From assembly GCF_001984175.1 (NCBI RefSeq), contig NZ_MTQP01000039.1:1-64000 (forward strand): 64,000 nt of DNA. The letters are read 5' to 3'. The first letter of the stretch is position 1. Each line of letters begins with the position of its first letter. Positions 33,375 to 42,007 of this stretch are shown here, one piece after another. Below the pieces are notes generated by a model that saw only the letters and a program-made list of their open reading frames with translations, did no database searches and was not told the DNA's origin. This DNA is from Saccharothrix sp. ALI-22-I. Its GTDB lineage: Bacteria; Actinomycetota; Actinomycetes; Mycobacteriales; Pseudonocardiaceae. The position numbers and the translations under genes were made by a program.

Positions 33375-34532
33375 ATGGACCGTCCCGGCTATCAGATCCG
33401 TGACAACATCTCCCTCCCCGACAGCCTCGGCCCTGTGCGCGTCGACGTCACACGCGACGACTCGTACCGCATTCACGTGCTGGCCGACGTGGACAGCGCG
33501 GTCCGAACGCTCCTGGCCGAACTCGACGACCGCCACGCCGTGGTGATCACCGACCAGGTGGTGGCCGACCTGCACGCGGGGCGCTTCACGTCGGCGCTGG
33601 CCGACCGGGGCCTGCTGCTGGGCGTCCACGCGATGCCCGCGGGTGAGAAGAGCAAGTCGCTCACCACCGCCTTCGAGCTCATCGACTGGCTGGCCGAGGT
33701 CGACTTCGCCCGCCGCGACGTGGTGGTGGCGCTCGGCGGTGGCGTGGTGGTCGACACCGCCGGCTTCGTCGCCAGCGCCTACATGCGCGGCGTGCCGTAC
33801 GTGAACGTGCCGACCACGTTGCTGGCCCAGGTCGACGCGGGCATCGGGGGCAAGGTCGCGGTGGACCACAGCGAGGCCAAGAACCTCGTGGGCGCCTTCT
33901 ACCAGCCCAGAGCGGTGATCTCCTGCCTGGAGCACCTGAGCACGCTGGACGCCCGTCAGGTCCGCTCCGGGCTGGCCGAGGTGGTCAAGAAGGCCGTGAT
34001 CGCCTCACCGCAGCTGTTCGAGTTCATCGAGGAGCGCGTTGACGAACTGGTGGCGTGCGCGTCTCCGGCGATCGGCGTGCTGGTGCACGCCGCCGGCGCG
34101 ATCAAGACCGAACTGGTCAGCCGCGACCCCTATGAGGCAGACCTGCGCCGATCGCTGAACTTCGGGCACACCACGGGTCATGCCGTCGAGACCGTCACCG
34201 GTTACGGCCCTGTGCTGCACGGCGAGGCCGTCGCGTTCGGCATGGCGGTGGCCGTGGACGTGGCCCGCGACCGCGGGCTGGTCGTGCCCGGGGTGGCCGA
34301 CCGGATCATCGGGCTGATCCGGCGGCTGGGCCTGCCCGTGACGCTGCGCGAGCTCGCCGGCCAACCGGCCGTCGACGACGTGCTGGCCGCGATGACCAAG
34401 ATCCGGCAGATCCGCGACGGCAGCCTGCGTTTCGTGCTGCCCGTGGAGCCGGGCACCACGATCATCGCCGAGGACGTCACCGAGGACGAGGTTCGCCGGG
34501 CACTGCTGCGCGACCGGACGGCCGCGCCGTGA
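33375..34532 (+). CDS. sugar phosphate cyclase (dehydroquinate-synthase superfamily)
   Basis: From ATG 33375 (AGGAG 5 bases upstream) the 385-residue protein has the cyclase landmarks: NAD-binding ALGGGVVVDTAGFVAS, NVPTTLLAQVDAGIGGK, KNLVGAFYQPRAV, Zn-ligand Glu in GLAEVVKKAV and Zn-ligand His residues in LNFGHTTGHAVE and LHGEAVAFGM. The context demands a C7-cyclitol (valiolone-type) product from sedoheptulose 7-phosphate. However, the motifs are closer to DHQ and 2-deoxy-scyllo-inosose synthases than to the ValA/AcbC pattern as I remember it (VAVDHSEAKN replaces KTGVN). The exact product is therefore uncertain. Confidence 0.88.
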   Translation: MDRPGYQIRDNISLPDSLGPVRVDVTRDDSYRIHVLADVDSAVRTLLAELDDRHAVVITDQVVADLHAGRFTSALADRGLLLGVHAMPAGEKSKSLTTAFELIDWLAEVDFARRDVVVALGGGVVVDTAGFVASAYMRGVPYVNVPTTLLAQVDAGIGGKVAVDHSEAKNLVGAFYQPRAVISCLEHLSTLDARQVRSGLAEVVKKAVIASPQLFEFIEERVDELVACASPAIGVLVHAAGAIKTELVSRDPYEADLRRSLNFGHTTGHAVETVTGYGPVLHGEAVAFGMAVAVDVARDRGLVVPGVADRIIGLIRRLGLPVTLRELAGQPAVDDVLAAMTKIRQIRDGSLRFVLPVEPGTTIIAEDVTEDEVRRALLRDRTAAP

Positions 34533-36667
34533 GCCCGCTGTGGACGTTGGACGCCGGTGGCACCACCACCACCGCCACCGGGCCCGGCGGGCGGCTGCGC
34601 AGCGGGTCGGTCAACCCGGCCTCGGTCGGCGACGAGCGGGCGGGCAGCACGCTGCGGTCGTTGTTCGCCGACCTCGGGGCCCGGCTGCGCGGCGAGCCCG
34701 CCTTGGGCTGGATCGCCACGGCCACGCTCGACCCGGTCGCTCCCCGGCCCGAGCTGGACCGGCTGCGCGCGCTGGCCGTCGACGCGGGGCTGCGCGGACG
34801 GGCGGTGGTGTCCAACGACGCGGTGCCCTGGCTGGTCGCGCCGCCGCTGTCGGGCCGGGGAGCGGTCGTCGTGTGCGGGACCGGGTCGGGGTTCCTGGCC
34901 TGCGACGGTGTGAGCGCGCCGACGCGGGTGGGCGGCTGCGAGTACCTGGGCAGCGACGAAGGCAGCGCGTTCGACATCGGGTTGGCCGGACTGCGCGCCG
35001 CGGTGCGCGCGGGGGACGGTCGGGGCCCGGCGACCGCGCTCGCGGCGGCGTTCCGGCCGACGCCCGCGCTGTTGGCGCGCGATCTGGCGGCGCGGGCGTT
35101 CCCCAAGGCCGATGTCGCCGCCCTGGCTCCGGTGGTGTGCCGGACGTGGCTGGAGGGCGATGACGTGGCGGCGTCCGTGGTGGCGCGTGCGGTGGACGAG
35201 CTGGTGGTCGGTGTCGCCGCCGCGGCGCGGTCCGCGGGTTTGGTGGACGGGTACCGGGTCGCGGCGGGCGGGGGTGTGCTGCGGGGCAGTCCCGACCTGC
35301 TGGCGGAGTTGGACCGGGCGCTGCGCGCGGCGCTGCCGGTGATCGAGGTCGTGCCGGTGTTCGACCCGGACGACGCGGTGCTGGGCGCGCTCACCGCTTG
35401 CGCCCGCGACGGCGACCTCGTCCTGCCGCCCGGCGCCGAGGGGTCCTGCGCCTGGCTGCTGGACCTCGCGCCCGACCGGGTCGTCCCGGCGTCGAGGTCG
35501 GGCGATCCCGCACCGGAGGTGTCCGGGCCGGGGGATTCCAGCGCGGAGCCCCGGGTAGCGGAGCCCCGGGTAGCGGTGGTCCCGGAACAACACGCTTCGA
35601 GCACATCGACTGCCGGACCGGCGGCTTCCGGGCCGGTGGCGGCTGAACCGGCGGTTTCCGGACCGGCGGAACCGAGGCCGAGCACGCAACGGCCGGCGGT
35701 CACCGCGCCCGTGGCGGTGGGGTTGTGCCTGGCCGCGTGGGGTGGCGCGGGGCTGGACGCCGCGATCACCGCCGCCGCCGAGTCCGGTGTGGACGCCGTG
35801 GACCTGCCGACCGACACCACTTCCGGGTTGGTCGACGCCGATCGCTGGGCCGACGACGCGGACTACCGGGCCGACCTGCGCGCCGCGCTGCGCCCGGTCG
35901 TCGTCACCTGCGTCAGCAACAGCCGCGACGCCCAACTCCTGCTCGGCCCGCACGGCCCGCACACCGATCCCGTGCTGCGCGGCAGCCCGGACGAGAAGCG
36001 GGCGCACGCGTTGCGGCACGCCTCGCACGCCGTGCGGATCGCCGCGGACCTCGGCGCCGGGCAGGTCCGGCTCATGCTGGGCGTGCCCGACCTGGCGCGT
36101 TGGCTGTCCTGGTGGCACAGCGACGTCGGGTGGGACGACAATATCGCCGCCTGGCGCGAGGCCGCCGATCCCTTGCTCGACCTGGCTGCCGAGCACGGCG
36201 TGGAGCTGCTCGTGGAACCCCATCCCAAGCAGGTCGCCCACGACCCGCCGAGTACGCGAACCCTGCTCGACGCCGTCGCCGGGCACCGCGCGTCGGTGCG
36301 AGTGTGCCTGGACATCGCCAACATCGCCGCCACCGGGCACGACCCGCTGGCCTGCGTGCGCGGCTGGGGCGCCGACCTGGGCGCCGCGCACGCCAAGGAT
36401 TTGCAGCGCTGGACCGGCGCGGACGTCCCGACCGGTGCGGGCTGGTCCCGCTACGGGCCCGGACCCGCGATCAGGTTCCGCGCCCTGGGCAGCGGCGACC
36501 TGCCGTGGCCCGCGCTGATCGCCGCGCTGCTCGACGAGGACTTCACCGGGGTGCTCTACGTCGAGCACGAGGACGCCCTGCTGCCGCGGCGGCAGGGCGT
36601 CGCCAACTCGGTGCGGCTGCTGCGCGCGCTGCTGCCCGACCGCCAACCGCAAGGGAGGACGTGGTGA
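34529..36667 (+). CDS. fused BadF/BcrA-type sugar kinase and TIM-barrel sugar epimerase
   Basis: The 712-residue protein joins two enzymes. Residues 1-310 are an ASKHA kinase (phosphate-binding LDAGGTTTTATG, VVCGTGSGFLACDG, GSDEGSAFDIG, AAGGGVLRG). About 320-395 is a Pro/Ala/Ser-rich linker. Residues 398-705 are a xylose-isomerase-like barrel with metal-ligand positions in LLVEPHPKQV, VCLDIANIAA, AAHAKDLQRW and VLYVEHEDALL. Validamycin pathways need a C7-cyclitol kinase and an epimerase; here both could sit on one chain. Its GTG overlaps the cyclase stop (GTGA), which suggests successive steps. Roles are inferred from fold and context. Confidence 0.85.
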   Translation: MSPLWTLDAGGTTTTATGPGGRLRSGSVNPASVGDERAGSTLRSLFADLGARLRGEPALGWIATATLDPVAPRPELDRLRALAVDAGLRGRAVVSNDAVPWLVAPPLSGRGAVVVCGTGSGFLACDGVSAPTRVGGCEYLGSDEGSAFDIGLAGLRAAVRAGDGRGPATALAAAFRPTPALLARDLAARAFPKADVAALAPVVCRTWLEGDDVAASVVARAVDELVVGVAAAARSAGLVDGYRVAAGGGVLRGSPDLLAELDRALRAALPVIEVVPVFDPDDAVLGALTACARDGDLVLPPGAEGSCAWLLDLAPDRVVPASRSGDPAPEVSGPGDSSAEPRVAEPRVAVVPEQHASSTSTAGPAASGPVAAEPAVSGPAEPRPSTQRPAVTAPVAVGLCLAAWGGAGLDAAITAAAESGVDAVDLPTDTTSGLVDADRWADDADYRADLRAALRPVVVTCVSNSRDAQLLLGPHGPHTDPVLRGSPDEKRAHALRHASHAVRIAADLGAGQVRLMLGVPDLARWLSWWHSDVGWDDNIAAWREAADPLLDLAAEHGVELLVEPHPKQVAHDPPSTRTLLDAVAGHRASVRVCLDIANIAATGHDPLACVRGWGADLGAAHAKDLQRWTGADVPTGAGWSRYGPGPAIRFRALGSGDLPWPALIAALLDEDFTGVLYVEHEDALLPRRQGVANSVRLLRALLPDRQPQGRTW

Positions 36668-36671
36668 CACC

Positions 36672-37796
36672 GTGCACGACGTGAGGGCTGCCCTGCTCGC
36701 CGGAGGGCTCGGCGAGCGGATGGGCAGGTTGACCGACGACACCTGCAAACCGCTGGTGCCCTACGCGGCTTCGTGCCGCCTGATCGACTTCAGCGTCGAC
36801 AACGCGGCGCGCTCGGGCATCGACGAGGTGGTGCTGATGTCCCTGCACCGCGAACGCGACCTCATCGACCACATGGTGCGGCACTGGGATGGTTCCGGCA
36901 TCAAAGTCCACTTCGGACCGCACGACGAGCTGGTCCGTTCAGGCGCGACCGGACGACTGCCCGAGCGACCGCCCGAACGCGGAACCGCGGACGCGCTCCT
37001 CGCCAACGCCGAGTACGTGTTCGCCCCCGGAGCTCGCGACGTCCTGGTGCAGCACGCCGATCACGTCTACTCCTTCGACTACGGGCCGATGGTCGCCGCG
37101 CACCGGCGCAGTGGCGCGGACGCCACGATCGGCGTGCAGCGCATCGAGCGCCGTTATGTGCGGTTGTTCGGCATGGTGGAGGTCGATGACGACCTGGTGG
37201 TGCGCCGGTTGGTGGAGAAGCCCTCCGAGCCGACATCGGACCTGGTGTTCACCGCGTTCTGCTTGTTCCGCGCCGACGTGCTGCGCCACGTGCTGGACGA
37301 GCTGGCCGCGTTGGGCGAGGACGGCTGGCAGCACGACATCAGCCGTGACGTGCTGCCGGCGATGATCGCCTCCGGGCGGCGCGTGCTGGCCCACCCGATC
37401 AGCGGCTACTGGGCCGACATCGGCACCGTGGAGCGCTACCACGCCGAGCACCTGAAGCTGTTGGGTCGGCCGCACCCGCTGCCGCCGCACGCGCTGCCCA
37501 CGACACTGGCGGGCCTCACACCGCGCTACGACCCGGAGCTCGACAGCCTGCTGCCGGGCGAACCGCCGCGCGGCGCGGACGTCCGGTCCAGCGTGCTGTT
37601 CCCCGGCGCGGTCGTGGAGCCGGGCGCCGTGGTGCACCGGTCGGTGGTGCTGCCGGGCGCGGTGGTGGGCACGGGTGTAGTGGCCCTGGAGACGGTGGTG
37701 GGAGCGGGGGAGCACCTGACCGGCTCCCGCACGGGTTTGACTGAACTGGCGCCGGTGCGGCGGCGCAGGCCCAGACGGCCGACGCAGCCTACGTGA
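36672..37796 (+). CDS. GlgC-like sugar/cyclitol 1-phosphate nucleotidyltransferase, ValB-like
   Basis: The 374-residue protein starts at GTG 36672, four bases after the previous stop. It has the nucleotidyltransferase motif LLAGGLGERMGRLTDDTCKP, the RGTADAL substrate loop, VLVQHADHVYSFDYG, LVEKPSEPTSDL and the GYWADIGTVERYH block of ADP-glucose pyrophosphorylases. A left-handed beta-helix tail (SSVLFPGAVVEPGAVVHRSV) follows. ValB/VldB activates valienol 1-phosphate in validamycin biosynthesis. The last 15 or so residues (RRRRPRRPTQPT) are encoded out of frame by DNA belonging to the following GH43 signal-peptide region, so the natural C-terminus was probably altered by a recombination joint. 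Confidence 0.85.
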   Translation: MHDVRAALLAGGLGERMGRLTDDTCKPLVPYAASCRLIDFSVDNAARSGIDEVVLMSLHRERDLIDHMVRHWDGSGIKVHFGPHDELVRSGATGRLPERPPERGTADALLANAEYVFAPGARDVLVQHADHVYSFDYGPMVAAHRRSGADATIGVQRIERRYVRLFGMVEVDDDLVVRRLVEKPSEPTSDLVFTAFCLFRADVLRHVLDELAALGEDGWQHDISRDVLPAMIASGRRVLAHPISGYWADIGTVERYHAEHLKLLGRPHPLPPHALPTTLAGLTPRYDPELDSLLPGEPPRGADVRSSVLFPGAVVEPGAVVHRSVVLPGAVVGTGVVALETVVGAGEHLTGSRTGLTELAPVRRRRPRRPTQPT

Positions 37797-39074
37797 TGGG
37801 GTACTTCAAGGAATCGCTGAACGGTTCGGGCGGCGTCAACGCCGTCCACCTCGCCGTCAGCAACGACGGTCTGGAGTGGACCCCGCTCAACGACAACAAC
37901 GCCATCCTCACCCCCGACCGCAGGCACCAAGGGCATCCGCGACCCGTTCATCACCCGGCTCAACAACGGCACGTGGGTCGTGCTGGCGACCGACATCCCG
38001 GTGGGCGGCTCGTTCACCAAGCCCAACCAGAACATCCACGTCTGGACCTCGCCCGATCTGGTGAACTGGTCGGCCGACCGGCTGCTCAACGTCAACAGCA
38101 CCAACACGACGTCGTTCAGCTGGGCGCCCGCGGTGCACTGGGACCCGTCGCGCAACGCCTACGGCGTCACGTTCTCGACCATCCCCCCGGGCGGCTCGCA
38201 CGCGGTGATCTCGGTGTCCTACACCACCGATTTCGTCACCGCGACCGCGCCGGTCGTGTTCTTCGACCCCGGGTCGGCCGTCATCGACTCCCACGTGATC
38301 ACAGGCGTGAACGGGCTGAACTACCTGTACTACCGCAACGACGCGACCACCGGGATCCTCGGGGCGCGGTCGACGTCACTGCAGCCGGGCAGCTTCACCC
38401 GCTACAGCGGCGCGATCGGTGACAACCGGTGCACCGAGGCGCCGACGCTGGTCAAGTCGCTGACCGCGAACAAGTGGTGGCTGTGGGCCGACACCTACTG
38501 CCCCAACGCGAAGTTCGACCTGTGGGAGGGCGACCTCGCCGCGCCGACGTGGACCAAGGTCGGCCGGCAGTCCTACACCGCGCCGCTGAACGGCAAGCAC
38601 AACACCGTCCACCCGATCACCGCCGCCGACCGCGACCGCCTGCTCGCCCGCTACGGCGGCACGAGCTGGAACCGGGTCAAGTCGCTCAACTTCCCGGGCC
38701 ACTACGTCCGGCACGCGAGCTCGATCGGCCGCATCGACGAGCAGCCGTTCGAGCCGCACCAGGACTCGCAGTGGCGGCTGCGGGCCGGCCTGTCCGACCC
38801 GAACGCCGTGTCGTTCGAGTCGGTCAACAGGCCCGGCTACTTCCTGCGGCACCAGGGCTTCGAGGTCAAGCTCATGCAGAACGACGGCACGTCGACCTTC
38901 GCCGCCGACGCCACGTTCACCCGGGTCGCCGGTCTCGCGGATTCCTCCTGGTCGTCGTTCCGCTCGGTCAACTACCCGACCCGCTACCTGCGGCACTCGG
39001 CCTTCGTGCTGCGCATCGACGAGATCACGAGCGCGACCGGCCGCGCCGACGCGACCTTCCGCGTCGTCTACTGA
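37748..39074 (+). pseudogene. GH43-type arabinofuranosidase/xylosidase with CBM42, start lost and frameshifted
   Basis: The frame entering at 37748 gives AGAAAQAQTADAAYVMGYF, the end of a signal peptide and start of a mature enzyme, but the start codon and signal core are missing. After NAILTP (about 37918) one extra C in a C-run shifts the frame; from GTWVVLATDIPVGG onward it continues to 39074. The catalytic domain (NIHVWTSPDLVNWSA, FSWAPAVHWDPSR) is followed by an AbfB/CBM42 domain (VKSLNFPGHYVRHASSIGRI, SFRSVNYPTRYLRHS). The gene has lost its start and is probably not expressed as an enzyme. Confidence 0.85.
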
Positions 39075-39091
39075 CCCCTGGGGACAGGCAG

Positions 39092-39735
39092 ATGTTCCGC
39101 TCACCACGAGCGCCGCGTTGGCGCCGCCGCCGTCCGGCGGCGGCGCTGATGGGGTCCGTGCTCGCGCTCGGCCTCGTCGCGGCCGGCGTCACCACCACGA
39201 TCTCCCAGGCGCAGTCCTCCGGTCCTGCGGTGTTGGACAAGGCCGCGATCCTGAGCGCCAACGGGCTCGACGAGCCGGAGTGATACACGAACAACATCCC
39301 GTTCGTGGACACGCCGGACGACACGATCGACCGCGTCTACTACTACCGGTGGAGCACGTACAAGCGCGCGCTGCGCTACACCGTGCCCGGAACCGGGTAC
39401 ATCTCCACCGAGTACGACAACCCGGTCTGGTACTCGGGCGGCAACACCGCCGGCAGCAACGAGGCGCACTCGGCGCTGGTGGACGCGGCGGGCTACCACA
39501 TCCAGGACGGGCGCTGGCTGCGCAACCGGGACTTCGCGGGCGACTACCTGGACTTCTGGCTGCGCGGTGGCGGAAACTTCTCCGCGCGCAACTTCAGCGA
39601 GTGGATCGCGAGCGCCGCCTACCAGCGGTGCCTGGTCACCGGTGACGACACGCAGCTCAAGGTGTACCTGCCGCAGTTCATCGCGCTGTACAAGAAGTGG
39701 GACTCGAACTTCACCAACGACACATCGGTGGGCTG
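39092..39735 (+). pseudogene. secreted MGH1-like glycoside hydrolase, in-frame stop and 3' truncation
   Basis: ATG 39092 begins a signal peptide (basic RSPRAPRWRRRRP, then a hydrophobic run ending SQAQSSG). At codon 64 a TGA stands where relatives have Trp (DEPE-[stop]-YTNNIPFVD). The same frame then continues coherently (IDRVYYYRWSTYKRALRY, YHIQDGRWLRNRDF, DYLDFWLRGGG). Near 39735 the reading switches to a different enzyme's C-terminus. One nonsense change plus a large deletion make this a relic of an (alpha/alpha)6-barrel hydrolase. Confidence 0.75.
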
Positions 39736-40490
39736 TCGGAGCCGTGGCTCGGTGATGCGATCTTCTTCGAGGAGCCGCTGGGCGTGTCGGCCCCGGCGGG
39801 CAACACGTATGCGGGGATGCAGGGGCAGACGATCAGCAAGGGCTGGTTCTGGCACCCTTCAACGCCGACCGAGGGGTTGATGAGCAGGGCGGACATCCTG
39901 AACCACCTCGCCGACCTGGAACCGAAGTACACCTCGTTCATCCTCAACTGCCCGCCCAACCGCAACGGTCGCCTGGACACCAACATCGTCAACCGCCTGG
40001 CCGAGGTCGGCGCGGCCTGGAACCCGAACACCTCGCGCCCGCCGCTGCCCGTGCAACAGGCGCGTTGCGAGTTCCCGATCACCCCGGTCAACGCCTACGC
40101 CACGGGCGCGCGCACGGGCGAGGGGCCGCTCAACGCGATCGACGGGCTCAGCGACGTCCGGTTCGAGACGTGCTGGTCGACGTGGGGCCTGCCGTCGCCG
40201 TTGCCCCAGACGATCACGGTCGACCTGGGGGCGGTGTGGAGCAACGTCTCCACCCTCGAATACCTGCCCAAGCAGTGGAACCGTTCCAACTCCACCGACG
40301 GCGACATCACCTCGGCGACCATCTCCACCAGCACCGACGGCGTCACGTTCAGCACCGTGGCCACCGCGAACTGGGCCGGCGACCGCAAGACGAAGATCGT
40401 CGAGTGGCCGGGTCGCGACGTCCGCCTCGTCCGGGTCCTGGTCACCGCGGCGACCGGTGGCTACGCGAACATCAGCGGCCTGGCCGTCCC
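39730..40490 (+). pseudogene. C-terminal part of a GH29 alpha-L-fucosidase with F5/8-type C domain
   Basis: From LSEPWLGDAIFFEEP the reading has GMQGQTISKGWFWHP, ILNHLADLEPKYTSFILNCP and GRLDTNIVNRLAEVGAAW, the usual C-terminal strands of family 29 fucosidases. A discoidin-like domain follows (LNAIDGLSDVRFETCWST, ISTSTDGVTFSTVATANW). The catalytic N-terminal domain is absent; it was joined here to the preceding hydrolase fragment by deletion. Confidence 0.7.
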
Positions 40491-40715
40491 TCCGTGGTGT
40501 CGCGGTTCCCCGCCGAGAACACCGTGTACCGCCTGCAGGCGCGGCACAGCGGGAAGGTCGTCGACGTGTACCAGGCCCGCACCGCGAACGGGACGGACGT
40601 CCTGCAGTGGCCGTGGCTGGGCAACGCCAACCAGAAGTGGACTTTCATCCCGACCGGGACAGCGGTGAACGGGATCCCGTCTTGCGTCGGGGACGACGAC
40701 ATGCGGAACGGCTAG
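40490..40715 (+). pseudogene. ricin-type lectin domain remnant
   Basis: After another frame change the sequence encodes VYRLQARHSGKVVDVYQART and GTDVLQWPWLGNANQKWTF, one beta-trefoil unit of a RICIN-type carbohydrate-binding domain. It then ends prematurely at TAG 40713-40715. A full domain has three such units, so this is the truncated tail of a secreted enzyme, overlapping the stop of terC by 3 bases on the opposite strand. Confidence 0.65.
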
Positions 40716-41710
40716 CTCTGGTCGGTGGGGTGGTGTGCGCGTAGCGAGCCGGCGTGGGCTTTCGCCGACGGGTCGTGCTTGGTCTTGATCAGGCTGGCGA
40801 CGGTCACGATCACCAGCACGACGAGGATCACGCCCAGGCTGACCGGGGTGGGGATCTCCGGCACGCTCTGGTCGATGTCCACGTGCGCCCAGTGCAGGAT
40901 CAGCTTGACGCCGATGAACGCCAGGATGATCGCCAGGCCGGCGGAGAGGTAGACCAGCCGGTCGAGCAGGCCTTTCACCAGGAAGAACAACGCGCGCAGG
41001 CCGAGCAGGGCGAACGCGTTGGCCACGAAGACGATGTAGGGCTCCTCGGTGACGCCGAACACCGCCGGGATGGAGTCCAGGGCGAACAGCAGGTCGATGC
41101 CGCCGATCGCGATCAGCACCACGAACAGCGGTGTGAACACCCGTCGGCCGTCGATCCGTGTGACCAGCTTGCCGCCGACGTACTCGTCGGTGATCGGCAG
41201 GACCCGGCGGACGGACTTGACCAGGAAGTTGTTCTCGACGTCGGGGTCCTCGTCACGGTGCCGGAACAGTTGCACGGCGGTGAATATCAGCAGGAGCCCG
41301 AACAGCAGGAACATGAACGAGAACAGCGCCAGCAGCGTGGCGCCGAGCGCGATGAAGACCGCCCGCATGACCAGTGCCAGCACGATGCCGAAGGTGAGCA
41401 CCTTGTGCTGGTGCTCGGCCGGCACCGCGAACGTGGTCATGATGATCACGAACACGAACAGGTTGTCGACCGAGAGGCTCTTCTCGACGATGTAGCCGGC
41501 GAAGTACTCGGTTCCGTACTGCCCACCGTGCTCGGCCGCGAACCACACCCCGAAGCCGATCGCGACCAGCACGTAGAACACCGACCAGGCGGTCGCCTCG
41601 GGGAACCCGACCTGGTGCGGCCGGAGCCAGCCCAGCGCCAAGTCCACGGCGAGCAGCACGAGAACGAGGCCGATGGTGATCGCCCACGTCCAGAAACCGA
41701 TATCCAGCAC
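40712..41710 (-). CDS. TerC/Alx-family integral membrane protein
   Basis: The 332-residue protein has about nine membrane segments and the family motifs SVDNLFVFVIIMTTFAVP and LFALDSIPAVFGVTEEPYIV, whose Asp residues lie within membrane helices. TerC/Alx proteins are associated with manganese export, metal loading of secreted proteins and tellurite tolerance. The GTG start at 41710 has GGGAG 5 bases upstream. It is a single gene; the 300 bases upstream show no clear yybP-ykoY-type riboswitch fold by eye. Confidence 0.92.
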   Translation of the reverse strand: MLDIGFWTWAITIGLVLVLLAVDLALGWLRPHQVGFPEATAWSVFYVLVAIGFGVWFAAEHGGQYGTEYFAGYIVEKSLSVDNLFVFVIIMTTFAVPAEHQHKVLTFGIVLALVMRAVFIALGATLLALFSFMFLLFGLLLIFTAVQLFRHRDEDPDVENNFLVKSVRRVLPITDEYVGGKLVTRIDGRRVFTPLFVVLIAIGGIDLLFALDSIPAVFGVTEEPYIVFVANAFALLGLRALFFLVKGLLDRLVYLSAGLAIILAFIGVKLILHWAHVDIDQSVPEIPTPVSLGVILVVLVIVTVASLIKTKHDPSAKAHAGSLRAHHPTDQS

Positions 41711-42007
41711 GGCAACTCCCGAGTTCCTCGTCCGTCTACAGTGGACGTACTGTACCGGTCCTGGACAAGCCTGTCACCGTTCGGAGGCTCACCTTTACCG
41801 GGTCAGGCCTTACACGCTTTCGGTGCTGGTGAGCACCCGCTTCGGCCCGTACCACACGGTTTCCGACCTCGCTGGAGGGTCACGTGAAGGCGTGGACTCA
41901 TCAGCACGCCGACGAAACGAGACGGAAAGGTCTCATGTGGATGGTTGCCGGAGCGGCATTCGCTGCCCCACTGACGTGCGGGTCAAAGATCTAGTGGTGC
42001 ACCGTCG
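41711..42007. other. upstream region of terC
   Basis: This holds the leader and promoter of terC (minus strand). TACAGTACGTCCACTGTAG, on the minus strand about 25-50 bases before the start, is a short inverted-repeat-like element. No gene is seen. Confidence 0.4.

Noticed and set aside
34202-36748. An 848-codon minus-strand frame
   Set aside because: It is antisense to the cyclase and the kinase-epimerase fusion; no motif supports it.
36672-37796. Primary-metabolism glgC (glycogen synthesis)
   Set aside because: It is GlgC-like, but it directly follows the cyclase and fused kinase with tight spacing and has no glycogen genes nearby; cyclitol activation fits better.
41711-42007. Manganese riboswitch (yybP-ykoY type) upstream of terC
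   Set aside because: TerC genes often have one, but I could not find its conserved loops in the leader by eye.
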